Shown here piece by piece: positions 35,232-43,460 of a stretch of DNA of 64,000 nt. The stretch spans positions 1 through 64,000 of the forward strand of contig JAPLKA010000021.1 in assembly GCA_026388315.1 (NCBI GenBank), in the 5' to 3' direction. The notes beneath the pieces were generated by a model. It was not told where the DNA came from, did not search any database, and saw nothing but the letters and a program-made list of their open reading frames with translations. Each line of letters opens with the position of its first letter. The first letter of the stretch is position 1. The translations under genes and the position numbers were made by a program. The DNA comes from Pseudomonadota bacterium. GTDB lineage: Bacteria; Desulfobacterota; Syntrophorhabdia; Syntrophorhabdales; Syntrophorhabdaceae.

Positions 35232-36221
35232 GCGTATTCACGGTATATTTAGGTATTACTATTTAGGTCACCATGTATCCCCCGGGAAGAATCCTCTTAT
35301 GCCCTGGCCTCTTTCAAGAACAGGGAGGGGAGACTCCCGTCCGTTCCTCTTTGTGATGAATAAGAGCGGTAACAGCCTCTTCATTCATGACCCGCGATTT
35401 CCCTTTGTTCTTTTTCTCTTCGAAGAATAAACTCTCTAACTTCCCCTCCCTCTCATAGGCCCTGGCCCGGGGAGAGGGCCTATGATTTTTCACGAAGAAT
35501 CAGTTCCATCTCTCCCCGTGAGAGTTTTCTTCCCCCGACAAAATCGGCAATGACGCCGAAATGGAAGACAGCAATAACCTTTTTTGTTTCTTTATCTATA
35601 CTGACGCCTCTCTATATGGTTTTCTGTAAGAAGTACCTGAATGTGCGGACAAGATAGCCGCAGAAAAATGGTAGGGTCATGCTCATAGGCGGAGTAGTGC
35701 ACATTTGAGTGAATGACTTGCAGGAACACAGTCCCTTGAGATGTCCTTGAGAGTATTAATATCAGGGGATGGTAGATTATATATCCGCGATGCCCGGAAG
35801 ATGAGTCCCTTATACCGGTACTGCAGGTTCTGGCGGGGAATGCAGAGCATTAAGCGGTAAAAAAGTATCTTTGTCATCAATGAACACAGAATGGTCCACA
35901 GGGAATGCCGGAAGCCTCTTGAAAAGATATCCGGCCGTAATGTGCAGACGATACGGCAATTAGAACACCGGTATCGTTTTCACCCACAGGGGTTATGCAA
36001 ACCTTTCAAAACACCTCTGAACATATCCGTACCCCCGGATACGGGATGATTAGCAGGAGATACAACGTTTTAGCCTGGGCCATGGGTAGTTTTTACCCGG
36101 ATCATATATTTTCTCTACATCTACCGATACATATGCAATACCGTTAAACAGGTACCATCCTGATACATCGGTATGTATAACTGGACTTCCCCATGGCTAA
36201 AGCCAGGGGCTGCATATTTGG
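35232..36221. other. Gene-free interval of about 1 kb
   Basis: No convincing gene is found here; short frames at 35209-35430 and 35683-35880 lack ribosome sites and protein-like sequence. It holds a strong hairpin (CATAGGCCCT / AGGGCCTATG, then five T) at 35454-35489 and, near 36190-36211, a CCATGGCTAAAGCCAGGGG hairpin that resembles IS200/IS605-type ends. It may be remnant of an insertion or an origin; the latter cannot be shown. Confidence 0.5.
35454..35489 (+). terminator. Strong hairpin with T run
   Basis: CATAGGCCCT and AGGGCCTATG form a perfect 10-bp stem, followed by ATTTTT. No plus-strand protein gene precedes it closely, so it may end a non-coding transcript. Confidence 0.65.
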
Positions 36222-36626
36222 TCAATTTTCGATATCTTCCACATCATCGAGACTCACGATTTCTTTTGCGATCCTCCCCAGGATGTTAAATTCAACCATG
36301 CAGGTTCGTTTCTTGACTCCTTTCACTATAGCTTCGAGTCCTTTGTATGGCCCCGACTTTATTCTTACAACTTTTCCTGGCTCCGGTACGAAAGGAGTGA
36401 ACATGCTGCTCAAATCACCGGCATTTTTAAGTATGGTAAAATAATTACTGTTATCACAATCCTTTATAATCAGTTTTATTTGCAGTTCGGGCGGCAGTAT
36501 CAGCAAGGGATCGCGCCACACAAGGAGATATTCGGGAAATTTTGTTTCATCGAATCTTTTATCATGAGTTTTAAGTAATTCCTTAACTCTTTTGATAAGC
36601 CTTCTATTGCCATAGATTACATACAT
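36222..36626 (-). CDS. NusG/RfaH-like KOW protein encoded by the element
   Basis: The protein has 134 residues. The C-terminal KOW domain is FVPEPGKVVRIKSGPYKGLE, then VKGVKKRTCMVEFNILGR (residues about 78-125), exactly the NusG pattern. The N-terminal part (MYVIYGNRRLIKRV..PEYLLVW) fits a reduced NGN domain. Length is shorter than NusG (about 180). Such paralogues (RfaH, LoaP, TaA) relieve termination in long mobile or secondary operons. It is a single-gene unit with TATATGTGTATTAC upstream of its start. Confidence 0.75.
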   Translation of the reverse strand: MYVIYGNRRLIKRVKELLKTHDKRFDETKFPEYLLVWRDPLLILPPELQIKLIIKDCDNSNYFTILKNAGDLSSMFTPFVPEPGKVVRIKSGPYKGLEAIVKGVKKRTCMVEFNILGRIAKEIVSLDDVEDIEN

Positions 36627-36895
36627 AGTTCTCCCTTGCAGCGATATATATGTGTATTACGAATAAAAAAAGGCGGGGTAATCACCAAGACAGTGGGAAG
36701 GGGTATTGATAATTCCAATCTGATTTACAGCAGGCCCTTGACCGGTAACGGTTTAAGGGCCTGTTTACTTGCGGCAAATATTCTCCACATAAAAAAAGCC
36801 ACTAACCTTTTAAAGTTAGTGGCTTTTGATGGGGCTATCAACACCTTATACTACCGGCTTGGAATTACCCCCCGTCTTGTAAACTGTCATCCTGA
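36627..36895. other. Intergenic region with two hairpins
   Basis: Hairpin GGCCCTTGACC..GGTTTAAGGGCC lies at 36734-36763. The terminator module copy 2 lies at 36788-36861. No gene is seen. Confidence 0.55.
36788..36861. terminator. Bidirectional terminator hairpin, copy 2 of the 75-bp module
   Basis: GCCACTAAC (36798) and GTTAGTGGC (36815) are the same stem and loop as at 17881. The following 35 bases (GATGGGGCTATCA..CCTTATACTACCGGCTTGG) also match copy 1. It ends the ribonucleotide reductase gene. Confidence 0.85.
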
Positions 36896-39067
36896 TTAAC
36901 CACATTTGTTGAAACCGCATGCGAGACACTTCAGGCATCCTTCTTCGTAGACGGTCCCGTACTGTCCGCATACTTTGCAGTAACCGAGGCTTTTAGCATT
37001 GTCGTCGCCGTTGAGAATTTCTTCAAAAGGAAATTCTTCCTCAGCAAGACCTATTTCCCGGAAGTAATCCTTCATCACTTCACCGAATTCAGCAATCAAC
37101 GACGGGACGTACTTTCTCCTGGAAGCAGAGAAGAATCCTGAATGAGAATATATCTCTCTTAACTCATCAGCGAGAAAGGTGGGATCATCCACGTTCCTGA
37201 ATACCGCACTGACGAGCCTCCCCAAGGCTTTTGTCCATTCCTCTACTGATGGATCTTTGGTGTTGATGAATAATTCATAGGGCGTTATTGAACCGTTGTT
37301 ATGATGTGTAAATGTCAGGTAAAACGCATGTTTGTTTTCTGGCGCTTTCACCTTGAACGTTTTGCCTTCAAGCTGATATGGCCGGTCTGCTTTACCATCA
37401 TGTACCTTCTGTTTGTCTTCTTTCTTCTTAAGAATCTCAACATCGAGAGATCCTTCTCTGTATACCGTGCAGCCTTTCAGGCCCATCTTCCACGCTTCGG
37501 TGTATATGTCCATCATTTCTTCGATGGTCACATTTTGCGACAGATTGATTGTTTTGGAGATAGCGGAGTCTATATACTTCTGGCACTCAGCCATAACCGC
37601 TATGTGTTCTCTCCACGAAAGATCGTGTGCCGTGACAAAGAAATCGGGAACTTCATCGGTCTTAGCGACGTCCAGGTATTTCTGCCAGGCGTAGTCACGA
37701 ACGATAATTTCTTGTCCATCGTTCCGTCTCAGGTATTCGATGCTGAATAATGGCTCCACGCCGCTTGACACGTTGCCGGCCAATTGTGCTGTCGTCCCCG
37801 TAGGAGCTATTGTCAATAAGTGTGAGTTTCTTATACCATACCGTTTTATTCCCCCTATGATGTCATTGGGAAAAGTTTTTATGAAACCACCTTCCAGATA
37901 CTTTTCTCTGTCAAATGCAGGAAAGGCGCCTTTTTCTTTTGCAAGCTCTATTGATGTTCTGTAGGCAGTGTCTCTTATACTGGCGAATATTTTCGTTATT
38001 GCTTCAAGACTCTCTTTGTTGCCATACCTCACTCCCATCATTGCCAGCATACTCCCCAGTCCCATAACGCCGAGGCCAATCCTCCTTGTCTGAAGCGATT
38101 TTTCCCGTTGTTCCGGAATCGGGTAATAGTTCAGATCAATTACGTTGTCCAGAAATCTCACCGCAGTTTTTACTATCCCCGTTAAACCTTCAATATCGAT
38201 TCGTGCATCTTCAGTAAAAGGTTTATCGACGAACTGAGTCAGGTTAATGGAGCCTAAGTTACAAGCCCCGTATGGCGGCATTGGTAATTCCCCGCAAGGG
38301 TTGCTTGCATTGATCTTCTCACAGTACCACAGGTTGTTCATGCCGTTTATAGTATCCACAAACATCACACCCGGTTCTGCTTTTCCCCAGTTGTTTTCAA
38401 CAATCAACCGGAAGAGATCCCCTGCCTTCACTGTTTTGTGCTTTGCCCCCTGATATCTCAGGTCCCATTCGCTGTTATCTCTGACAGCTTCCATGAAGTC
38501 ATCACTAATGCCGACAGAGATGTTAAATTTCTCCAACACGGGGGTTTCCCCTGTGTTGTCTTTTTTTGCTATAATAAAGTCTTCTATGTCGGGGTGATCC
38601 GCATTCAATACCGCTATCATTGCCCCTTTCCTGTCACCTACGCCGGAGATGGTTCTTGACATTGCATTCCACATCTCCATAAAGGATACCGGACCGGAAG
38701 CGATTGAATTCGTGCCCCCTACCCTATCCCCGTAAGGTCTCAATGTTGAGAAGTTCATGCCGATTCCTCCGCCTGCCTTCATTGTGAGTGCGCTTTCTCC
38801 GAGGGACTTCATAATACCCTCCATGCAGTCTTCGATTTCGCCCAGTACGTAACAGTTGGAGAATGTCGCCTTGGGGTTGCCCGTTCCGGCGTATGCCAAT
38901 ATCCTGCCTCCCGGGATAAACTTCAAGGAGACCATTGCGTCATAAAACGCAGCAGCCAAAGTTTTGTCCCCGTCAGAAACGTGCTTTGCTACCCGCAAAG
39001 CGGTGTCTTCGAACGTTTTCTCATCGCCGAAGCGGTATTTCTTATGCCATATTTCTGTATTTATCAT
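36896..39067 (-). CDS. nrdJ: Adenosylcobalamin-dependent (class II) ribonucleotide reductase
   Basis: The protein has 723 residues. Features are KFIPGGRILAYAGTG, SNCYVLGEIEDCMEGI, KAGGGIGMNFSTLRP, NPCGELPMPPYGACNLGSIN (active-site NPCGE) and IAPTGTTAQLAGNVSSGVEP, and a C-terminal zinc ribbon with CKVCGQ, CLKCLACGFNKCG. It makes deoxynucleotides from ribonucleotides with coenzyme B12, in the cytoplasm, with or without oxygen. Carriage on a conjugative element is uncommon. It follows an SSB gene by 11 bases, so it serves element DNA synthesis. Confidence 0.9.
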   Translation of the reverse strand: MINTEIWHKKYRFGDEKTFEDTALRVAKHVSDGDKTLAAAFYDAMVSLKFIPGGRILAYAGTGNPKATFSNCYVLGEIEDCMEGIMKSLGESALTMKAGGGIGMNFSTLRPYGDRVGGTNSIASGPVSFMEMWNAMSRTISGVGDRKGAMIAVLNADHPDIEDFIIAKKDNTGETPVLEKFNISVGISDDFMEAVRDNSEWDLRYQGAKHKTVKAGDLFRLIVENNWGKAEPGVMFVDTINGMNNLWYCEKINASNPCGELPMPPYGACNLGSINLTQFVDKPFTEDARIDIEGLTGIVKTAVRFLDNVIDLNYYPIPEQREKSLQTRRIGLGVMGLGSMLAMMGVRYGNKESLEAITKIFASIRDTAYRTSIELAKEKGAFPAFDREKYLEGGFIKTFPNDIIGGIKRYGIRNSHLLTIAPTGTTAQLAGNVSSGVEPLFSIEYLRRNDGQEIIVRDYAWQKYLDVAKTDEVPDFFVTAHDLSWREHIAVMAECQKYIDSAISKTINLSQNVTIEEMMDIYTEAWKMGLKGCTVYREGSLDVEILKKKEDKQKVHDGKADRPYQLEGKTFKVKAPENKHAFYLTFTHHNNGSITPYELFINTKDPSVEEWTKALGRLVSAVFRNVDDPTFLADELREIYSHSGFFSASRRKYVPSLIAEFGEVMKDYFREIGLAEEEFPFEEILNGDDNAKSLGYCKVCGQYGTVYEEGCLKCLACGFNKCG

Positions 39068-39078
39068 CTTTCGCCTCC

Positions 39079-39441
39079 CTATATGTCGATATCTTCAGGG
39101 ACAAAATCATCGTTTTCTTTTTTCACGGTATTATGTGATTCGACTCCCTTCTTTTTGAGGATAAACAGCTTTGTAATGTGTATATAGAGCTGCTTCTTTT
39201 CGCCGCCTTGCGCTTGCCAGACGTTTTCTTCGAGATCACCTATTGCGCTCAACAAATCGCCTTTGTCTATCTTGAAAGCTTCTGCCGGCTTTCCGGTCAA
39301 CACCCCATTGATAAATATGTCGTGGTTCCCACCTTTATATACCAACCTCAGGTTAAGAAACGGGGTTCCTTTTGTCGAATATCTTAATTCAGGGTCTTTT
39401 GCGACCCGTGCTCTTGCTAATGTCATTGAGCTTTCGTTCAT
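39079..39441 (-). CDS. Second SSB-like OB-fold protein
   Basis: The start MNESSMTLARARVAKDPELR at 39441 has AAGGAG upstream; the protein has 120 residues. ARVAKDPELRYSTKGTPFLN matches the SSB N-terminus. The rest is divergent and the tail ends DFVPEDIDI, acidic but without the IPF tip, as in the first SSB. It could bind a special substrate (transferred strand or R-loops). It is in the RDF-nrdJ unit. Confidence 0.75.
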   Translation of the reverse strand: MNESSMTLARARVAKDPELRYSTKGTPFLNLRLVYKGGNHDIFINGVLTGKPAEAFKIDKGDLLSAIGDLEENVWQAQGGEKKQLYIHITKLFILKKKGVESHNTVKKENDDFVPEDIDI

Positions 39442-39465
39442 CGTTTTTTCTCCTTGAATATCAAG

Positions 39466-39488
39466 AAACCCCTTTCGGGGTTTCTTTT
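39466..39488 (+). terminator. Hairpin between the RDF and SSB genes
   Basis: AGAAACCCC and GGGGTTTCT form a perfect stem with a TTTC loop. The T run is on plus; in the minus direction it is a weaker hairpin and may only lower downstream expression. Confidence 0.5.
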
Positions 39489-39494
39489 GATTTA

Positions 39495-41072
39495 TTATTT
39501 TATTGCGTCCAGGAACATCGAGAAATCGCCCTGTTCCAGACGATTCAACCAATTTGTAGCGACCTCTTCAGAAATTGCTTCAGCATTAATAGCAGTTTTC
39601 TGTATACTGACCGGAACGCCGTAACTACCGGCAAATTCCTTGATTTTCTGGATTAAGTCATCCATAACATCTTTGTTTCTGCTATTGCCATTGCCGTTAC
39701 CGGCCTTCTTCAATGCATCGAGCATCTCCTTATGGAAGTCCTGCGCCTGTGTAAACGTCCATCCCTTCCAGGACCCGGGATATCTTTTTCGTATCCCCTG
39801 GTAAGTATCAACAGCAATTTTGGCCTTGATGCCGGCGCACTCTTTGACGATGGTAGTTATTTTGTTTTGATCGGGGTTCTCCTCTTCTGCCTGTGCAGGC
39901 GTTGAAGCGGTTTCCTGCTTCGTTTCCTTTTCGGGAGCTTCAGTAACAGCAGCGTCAGCATTTGAAACTTCTGCTTTGGGAGCTTCGGTTTCAGGCTGCG
40001 CTGCTGTTTTCTCCGGCGTTTCTTCTATGGCAGGCTTAATGGGTTCCACAGCAGTTTCAACAACGGTTTCAGCAAACACTTCATTTTCAGATTCGGAATC
40101 CGTGATGACCGCTTTTGTGAGCATTGCAGCAGCGTTTGTCCCTTTTGACAGTACATTCCTGCTCTCATACATGAGAGCAAGTTCTGTCATATCTACTGTC
40201 ATATCAGGATAGATAAGGTACTGTTTCCGCTGTATTGGTTTACCGGTTTTCCTGTCTATGGAAGAAACTATCTCTTCCGTCTTTGTGAGTTGGAATACAG
40301 GTTTTCCGTCATCGTCGAACATTCTTGCCAGCCTACCTCCCGTTATCTGTGATACGTTCTGAAGGACGCTTTTTATAGCGACAAGTGAGTACCACGAGGT
40401 TGTCGGGAGTACCCATATGCCCACCCCTTTAGCGCCGGGGATGTAGAACTGCACCATTCCTCCGAATTTACATCCCCCCGTCTGGTATTCCCGGCAGTCT
40501 TCGGGTGAACAAGGTCGTGTCCCCCACTGTCTGCCTCCGAAGATCCTTTTTCCTGGTTCAGCGTTCAGCGGGAAACGGCATAAGGTTTCCACCTTGTTTC
40601 CGGTAATTTTTATGTCGCTCATGAATTTTATTCCCGACTGTCCCCAGCACCTCAATGAATGGGGCACAAGGTTCCACCATTCGTTTACCGGGAACCATAC
40701 TGGTATCCTTCTGACCTTCCCGTCTTTGTCGGCGTAGAGCTTTTTTATGATCGCTGCGTTTTCCGGATTGAGGCAGTCGCCGGCATTGACCGTGAAGTAA
40801 TCCACGTTTGCCGGTTTCAGCTTTGACTCTTTGTTCACATCCAGGCCAAGCGCTTTGTCTATATCGTCCCATGATGCTTCTTTGGCCGTCATGTCGCGAT
40901 AGACCTTCTCGTCCTGTGACGTACAGCCTGCTTTTAACACCATGATGCCCGGTCTGATAACCCCCGCCTTCGGGAGCGAGTATTTAGGACCGAGAAGTGT
41001 CGATATTTTTGCAATGTATTCTGAATCGCCGTTTTCCAATGTTGCAACGGTTCCTGTTGTGTTGTCTGTCAT
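39495..41072 (-). CDS. Gp3-like recombination directionality factor family protein
   Basis: The protein has 525 residues. The N-terminal half (GVIRPGIMVLKAGC, VDYFTVNAGDCLNPE, RRIPVWFPVNEWW, RPCSPEDCREYQTGGCKFGG, VLPTTSWYSL) has the pattern of the phage Gp3/RDF and hydrolase-or-metal-binding family; the cysteines may bind metal. A long Glu/Ala/Thr-rich linker (330-405) leads to a helical C-terminal part. In phages the family drives excision with serine integrases; here the integrase is a tyrosine type, so a recombination or replication role unlike Gp3 is also possible. Confidence 0.7.
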   Translation of the reverse strand: MTDNTTGTVATLENGDSEYIAKISTLLGPKYSLPKAGVIRPGIMVLKAGCTSQDEKVYRDMTAKEASWDDIDKALGLDVNKESKLKPANVDYFTVNAGDCLNPENAAIIKKLYADKDGKVRRIPVWFPVNEWWNLVPHSLRCWGQSGIKFMSDIKITGNKVETLCRFPLNAEPGKRIFGGRQWGTRPCSPEDCREYQTGGCKFGGMVQFYIPGAKGVGIWVLPTTSWYSLVAIKSVLQNVSQITGGRLARMFDDDGKPVFQLTKTEEIVSSIDRKTGKPIQRKQYLIYPDMTVDMTELALMYESRNVLSKGTNAAAMLTKAVITDSESENEVFAETVVETAVEPIKPAIEETPEKTAAQPETEAPKAEVSNADAAVTEAPEKETKQETASTPAQAEEENPDQNKITTIVKECAGIKAKIAVDTYQGIRKRYPGSWKGWTFTQAQDFHKEMLDALKKAGNGNGNSRNKDVMDDLIQKIKEFAGSYGVPVSIQKTAINAEAISEEVATNWLNRLEQGDFSMFLDAIK

Positions 41073-41087
41073 ATTTGATACCTCCTT

Positions 41088-43460
41088 TTATTGTATTATT
41101 GTGTTAATTCCAAGTTCTCTCTTGAGTTCGATCACCGCGTCAGCCCTCGACAGGAGCGCATCAGTCTGTGTGATGCAGAACTCGTTTTTATACCCGCCAA
41201 GTTCAAGGACACGCTTTTTCATGTCGAAGAATTCTTTCTTCTTCTCTGTATCAAGCGCACCGTCTTTCTCATCAGAGAAGATGCACTCGTACCGAATGCC
41301 GCTTAAATTTGCCCTGTAGAGACATATCGCCCGGGTGATTGCTTCTTCCACCCAGGTTTTCTCTCCGCCGGACAACCTCTTTATGCTTTTTGATTCGTTT
41401 GTCTGGCTGTCAAAAACGGTGATGTCGAAACCTTCTTTCATCCCGCCTTTTGCTTTGGCAAGCTGAGTTTCTATCTTGACGCTGAACCTGCCCCCGAATA
41501 TCTTCAGGAGGTCGTTCGCATAGGTGGTTATCTGAGGGCCTGCATCATCTATCTCAAGGGCAATGATGCCGTCGTTTCCAAAGGCTTTTTCAAGCAGCGA
41601 CCATTGTGATATTTCTTCTGCAAGATGGTTTTCTCTTGTTGAGAGAGCTTCGATTTTGCCTTTTGCTTCCTCAACACGCTGAACTTCAGCGTTTAGCGAA
41701 CCTGTCTTTTTTGTCGCTTCTTCGAAGCCACCGTTGAGGGATGCCCTTTTTCTTTTTATCTGTTCAAGTTCATCAATCAGGACAACCTTCTTGTTCACGA
41801 GACTACCATCTAAACCATTGGTGATTTCTGAGAGCTTTTCTTCAAGGCTTTTGATTTCAGCTTCATCGGATGCTGTCTGCAGTTTTGTTGTTTCATTAAT
41901 ACCGTTAAGTTCGTTGTTGAGCGATTCAAGCTCTTGTCTCAAAGGCGGTAATTCCTTTTCGGCAAGCTCAACCTTCGGTAGAGATTCAAGGGATTTATTC
42001 AGGTCGTTGAGATTCTTTTCCAAACTCTCTATATTCGCCTGCACATCCCTTTTCTTTTGAAGAAGTTCCTGTAACGTTTTATTAAGGGCTTCCCTGTTCG
42101 CGAGCATTACTTTGAGACTATCGATTTCGCCAGAGATTTCGACCTCTCCGGGTGACACGTTGTTAAGGCTGCCGAGTCTCTCCTGAAGTTCCGGTATCTT
42201 CTTTGTTTCTGATACCGCGCTCATAACGAAGATACACCCCTCAGCAAGTGATCCGCCGCAAGGGGTATTTTTGAGTTTCTGTTCCTCGTTTCGGGCAATC
42301 TCAAGGTTTTTCTCAAACATCTTGATTGCTGCTTCCCTTTCCATACGGAGCTTTTGAAGGACTTTCTCTTTTTCCTTCATCAGTCCTTCTGCTTTGTTCA
42401 ACGTCGTGACGCGGTTATTAATGCTGATGTATTCCGCATCAATCTCCTTATATTCACCCTTGAGCAGATTAGCCTTTCCTTCCAAAACTGCTTTGCTTCT
42501 CTTTGCCTCCTGAAGTTCGGGCAGCTTGGAGATAAGCATTTCGGAATCGGTGATTCTTGTTTTTGTCCGGGAGATCTTTGCCTCAAGTCCCCTTTTCCTC
42601 GATTCCTGACCGGAAAGAAAAGCTTTCAACCTCTCCTTCCTTTTAGAAACCTCGGATTCGATCTCTTTCTCTTGAGACAAAAGCATTTTCTGGGATGCGA
42701 ACTGTACATTAAGATTTGTCAATTTCTCCTGCCCTCCCGACATCAGTTTGTCCAGGCGGGCCATTTCTTCTTTTGTTATCTCTATAGACCGTTCCATATC
42801 TGCCAGGCCTGTTATAATGCTGGCCTCTTTTTCGAGGACCAGTGTCATCAATGCCTTTTCCCCTCTTATCACATCGAGCAGGTGCTGCACCTCTGTCCTG
42901 ATAACCCCTGCCCTGTCGGAGATTGCCTTCAGGTGATCTACGCCAAGAAGTTCAGTGAAGATCTCCTTGATGTCTCCTTTGGAATAACTTGTGATGGATT
43001 TCGCGTTTTGCGCCCTGAACACCGACATGAAAAACAGTTCGGGGTTGCCAAGCAGGTTTTCTACTGCCAGGTCGTATGACTCCAGCTTTCCGTCATTGAG
43101 CGGCGTCCATGTTCCGTTTTCCTCTATGTAAAGGTATGCCTCCTGTTTTTTCTTCTCAATGTTGAGAAGCAGAAGACTTTTGTATGTTGTGCCATTCATC
43201 CCGAATACAAGTTCCTTGAGAGCTTCCCCGTAACAGTGTTCGTAAAATGAGAACGCCTTCGGAGAATAGCTCGATGCCCTGAATGGCATGAACCTGTAAG
43301 GATGCAGATTATCCATGATGGTTGTCTTCCCCGTCCCGTTCGGGGCGGAGAATGTAACGATACCAGATGGAATCTTTGAGAAGTCAATTTCGATTTCTTC
43401 CAACCCCATGCCGGCCTGGATACCCTTGAAGCCTTTGAGTTTCAATGAAATAGGTCTCAT
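41088..43460 (-). CDS. sbcC: SbcC/Rad50-like ATPase
   Basis: The protein has 790 residues. Walker A is SAPNGTGKTTIMDN near residue 40. A long coiled coil spans 200-600 with a PCGG hook-like TPCGGSLAEGC near 400, resembling the CxxC zinc hook with imperfect spacing. The signature motif LSGGEKTWVEEA is near 685, followed by Walker B and D-loop CIFSDEKDGALD. It pairs with SbcD as a nuclease on hairpins and blocked ends. Its ATG overlaps the SbcD stop by 4 bases. Confidence 0.85.
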   Translation of the reverse strand: MRPISLKLKGFKGIQAGMGLEEIEIDFSKIPSGIVTFSAPNGTGKTTIMDNLHPYRFMPFRASSYSPKAFSFYEHCYGEALKELVFGMNGTTYKSLLLLNIEKKKQEAYLYIEENGTWTPLNDGKLESYDLAVENLLGNPELFFMSVFRAQNAKSITSYSKGDIKEIFTELLGVDHLKAISDRAGVIRTEVQHLLDVIRGEKALMTLVLEKEASIITGLADMERSIEITKEEMARLDKLMSGGQEKLTNLNVQFASQKMLLSQEKEIESEVSKRKERLKAFLSGQESRKRGLEAKISRTKTRITDSEMLISKLPELQEAKRSKAVLEGKANLLKGEYKEIDAEYISINNRVTTLNKAEGLMKEKEKVLQKLRMEREAAIKMFEKNLEIARNEEQKLKNTPCGGSLAEGCIFVMSAVSETKKIPELQERLGSLNNVSPGEVEISGEIDSLKVMLANREALNKTLQELLQKKRDVQANIESLEKNLNDLNKSLESLPKVELAEKELPPLRQELESLNNELNGINETTKLQTASDEAEIKSLEEKLSEITNGLDGSLVNKKVVLIDELEQIKRKRASLNGGFEEATKKTGSLNAEVQRVEEAKGKIEALSTRENHLAEEISQWSLLEKAFGNDGIIALEIDDAGPQITTYANDLLKIFGGRFSVKIETQLAKAKGGMKEGFDITVFDSQTNESKSIKRLSGGEKTWVEEAITRAICLYRANLSGIRYECIFSDEKDGALDTEKKKEFFDMKKRVLELGGYKNEFCITQTDALLSRADAVIELKRELGINTIIQ

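Noticed and set aside
35209-35880. Short frames at 35209-35430 and 35683-35880
   Set aside because: No ribosome sites and no protein-like patterns; they include a terminator hairpin or lie in repeat-like sequence.
36183-36215. A full IS200/IS605 insertion
   Set aside because: Only one hairpin end is visible and no tnpA or tnpB sequence lies near it.
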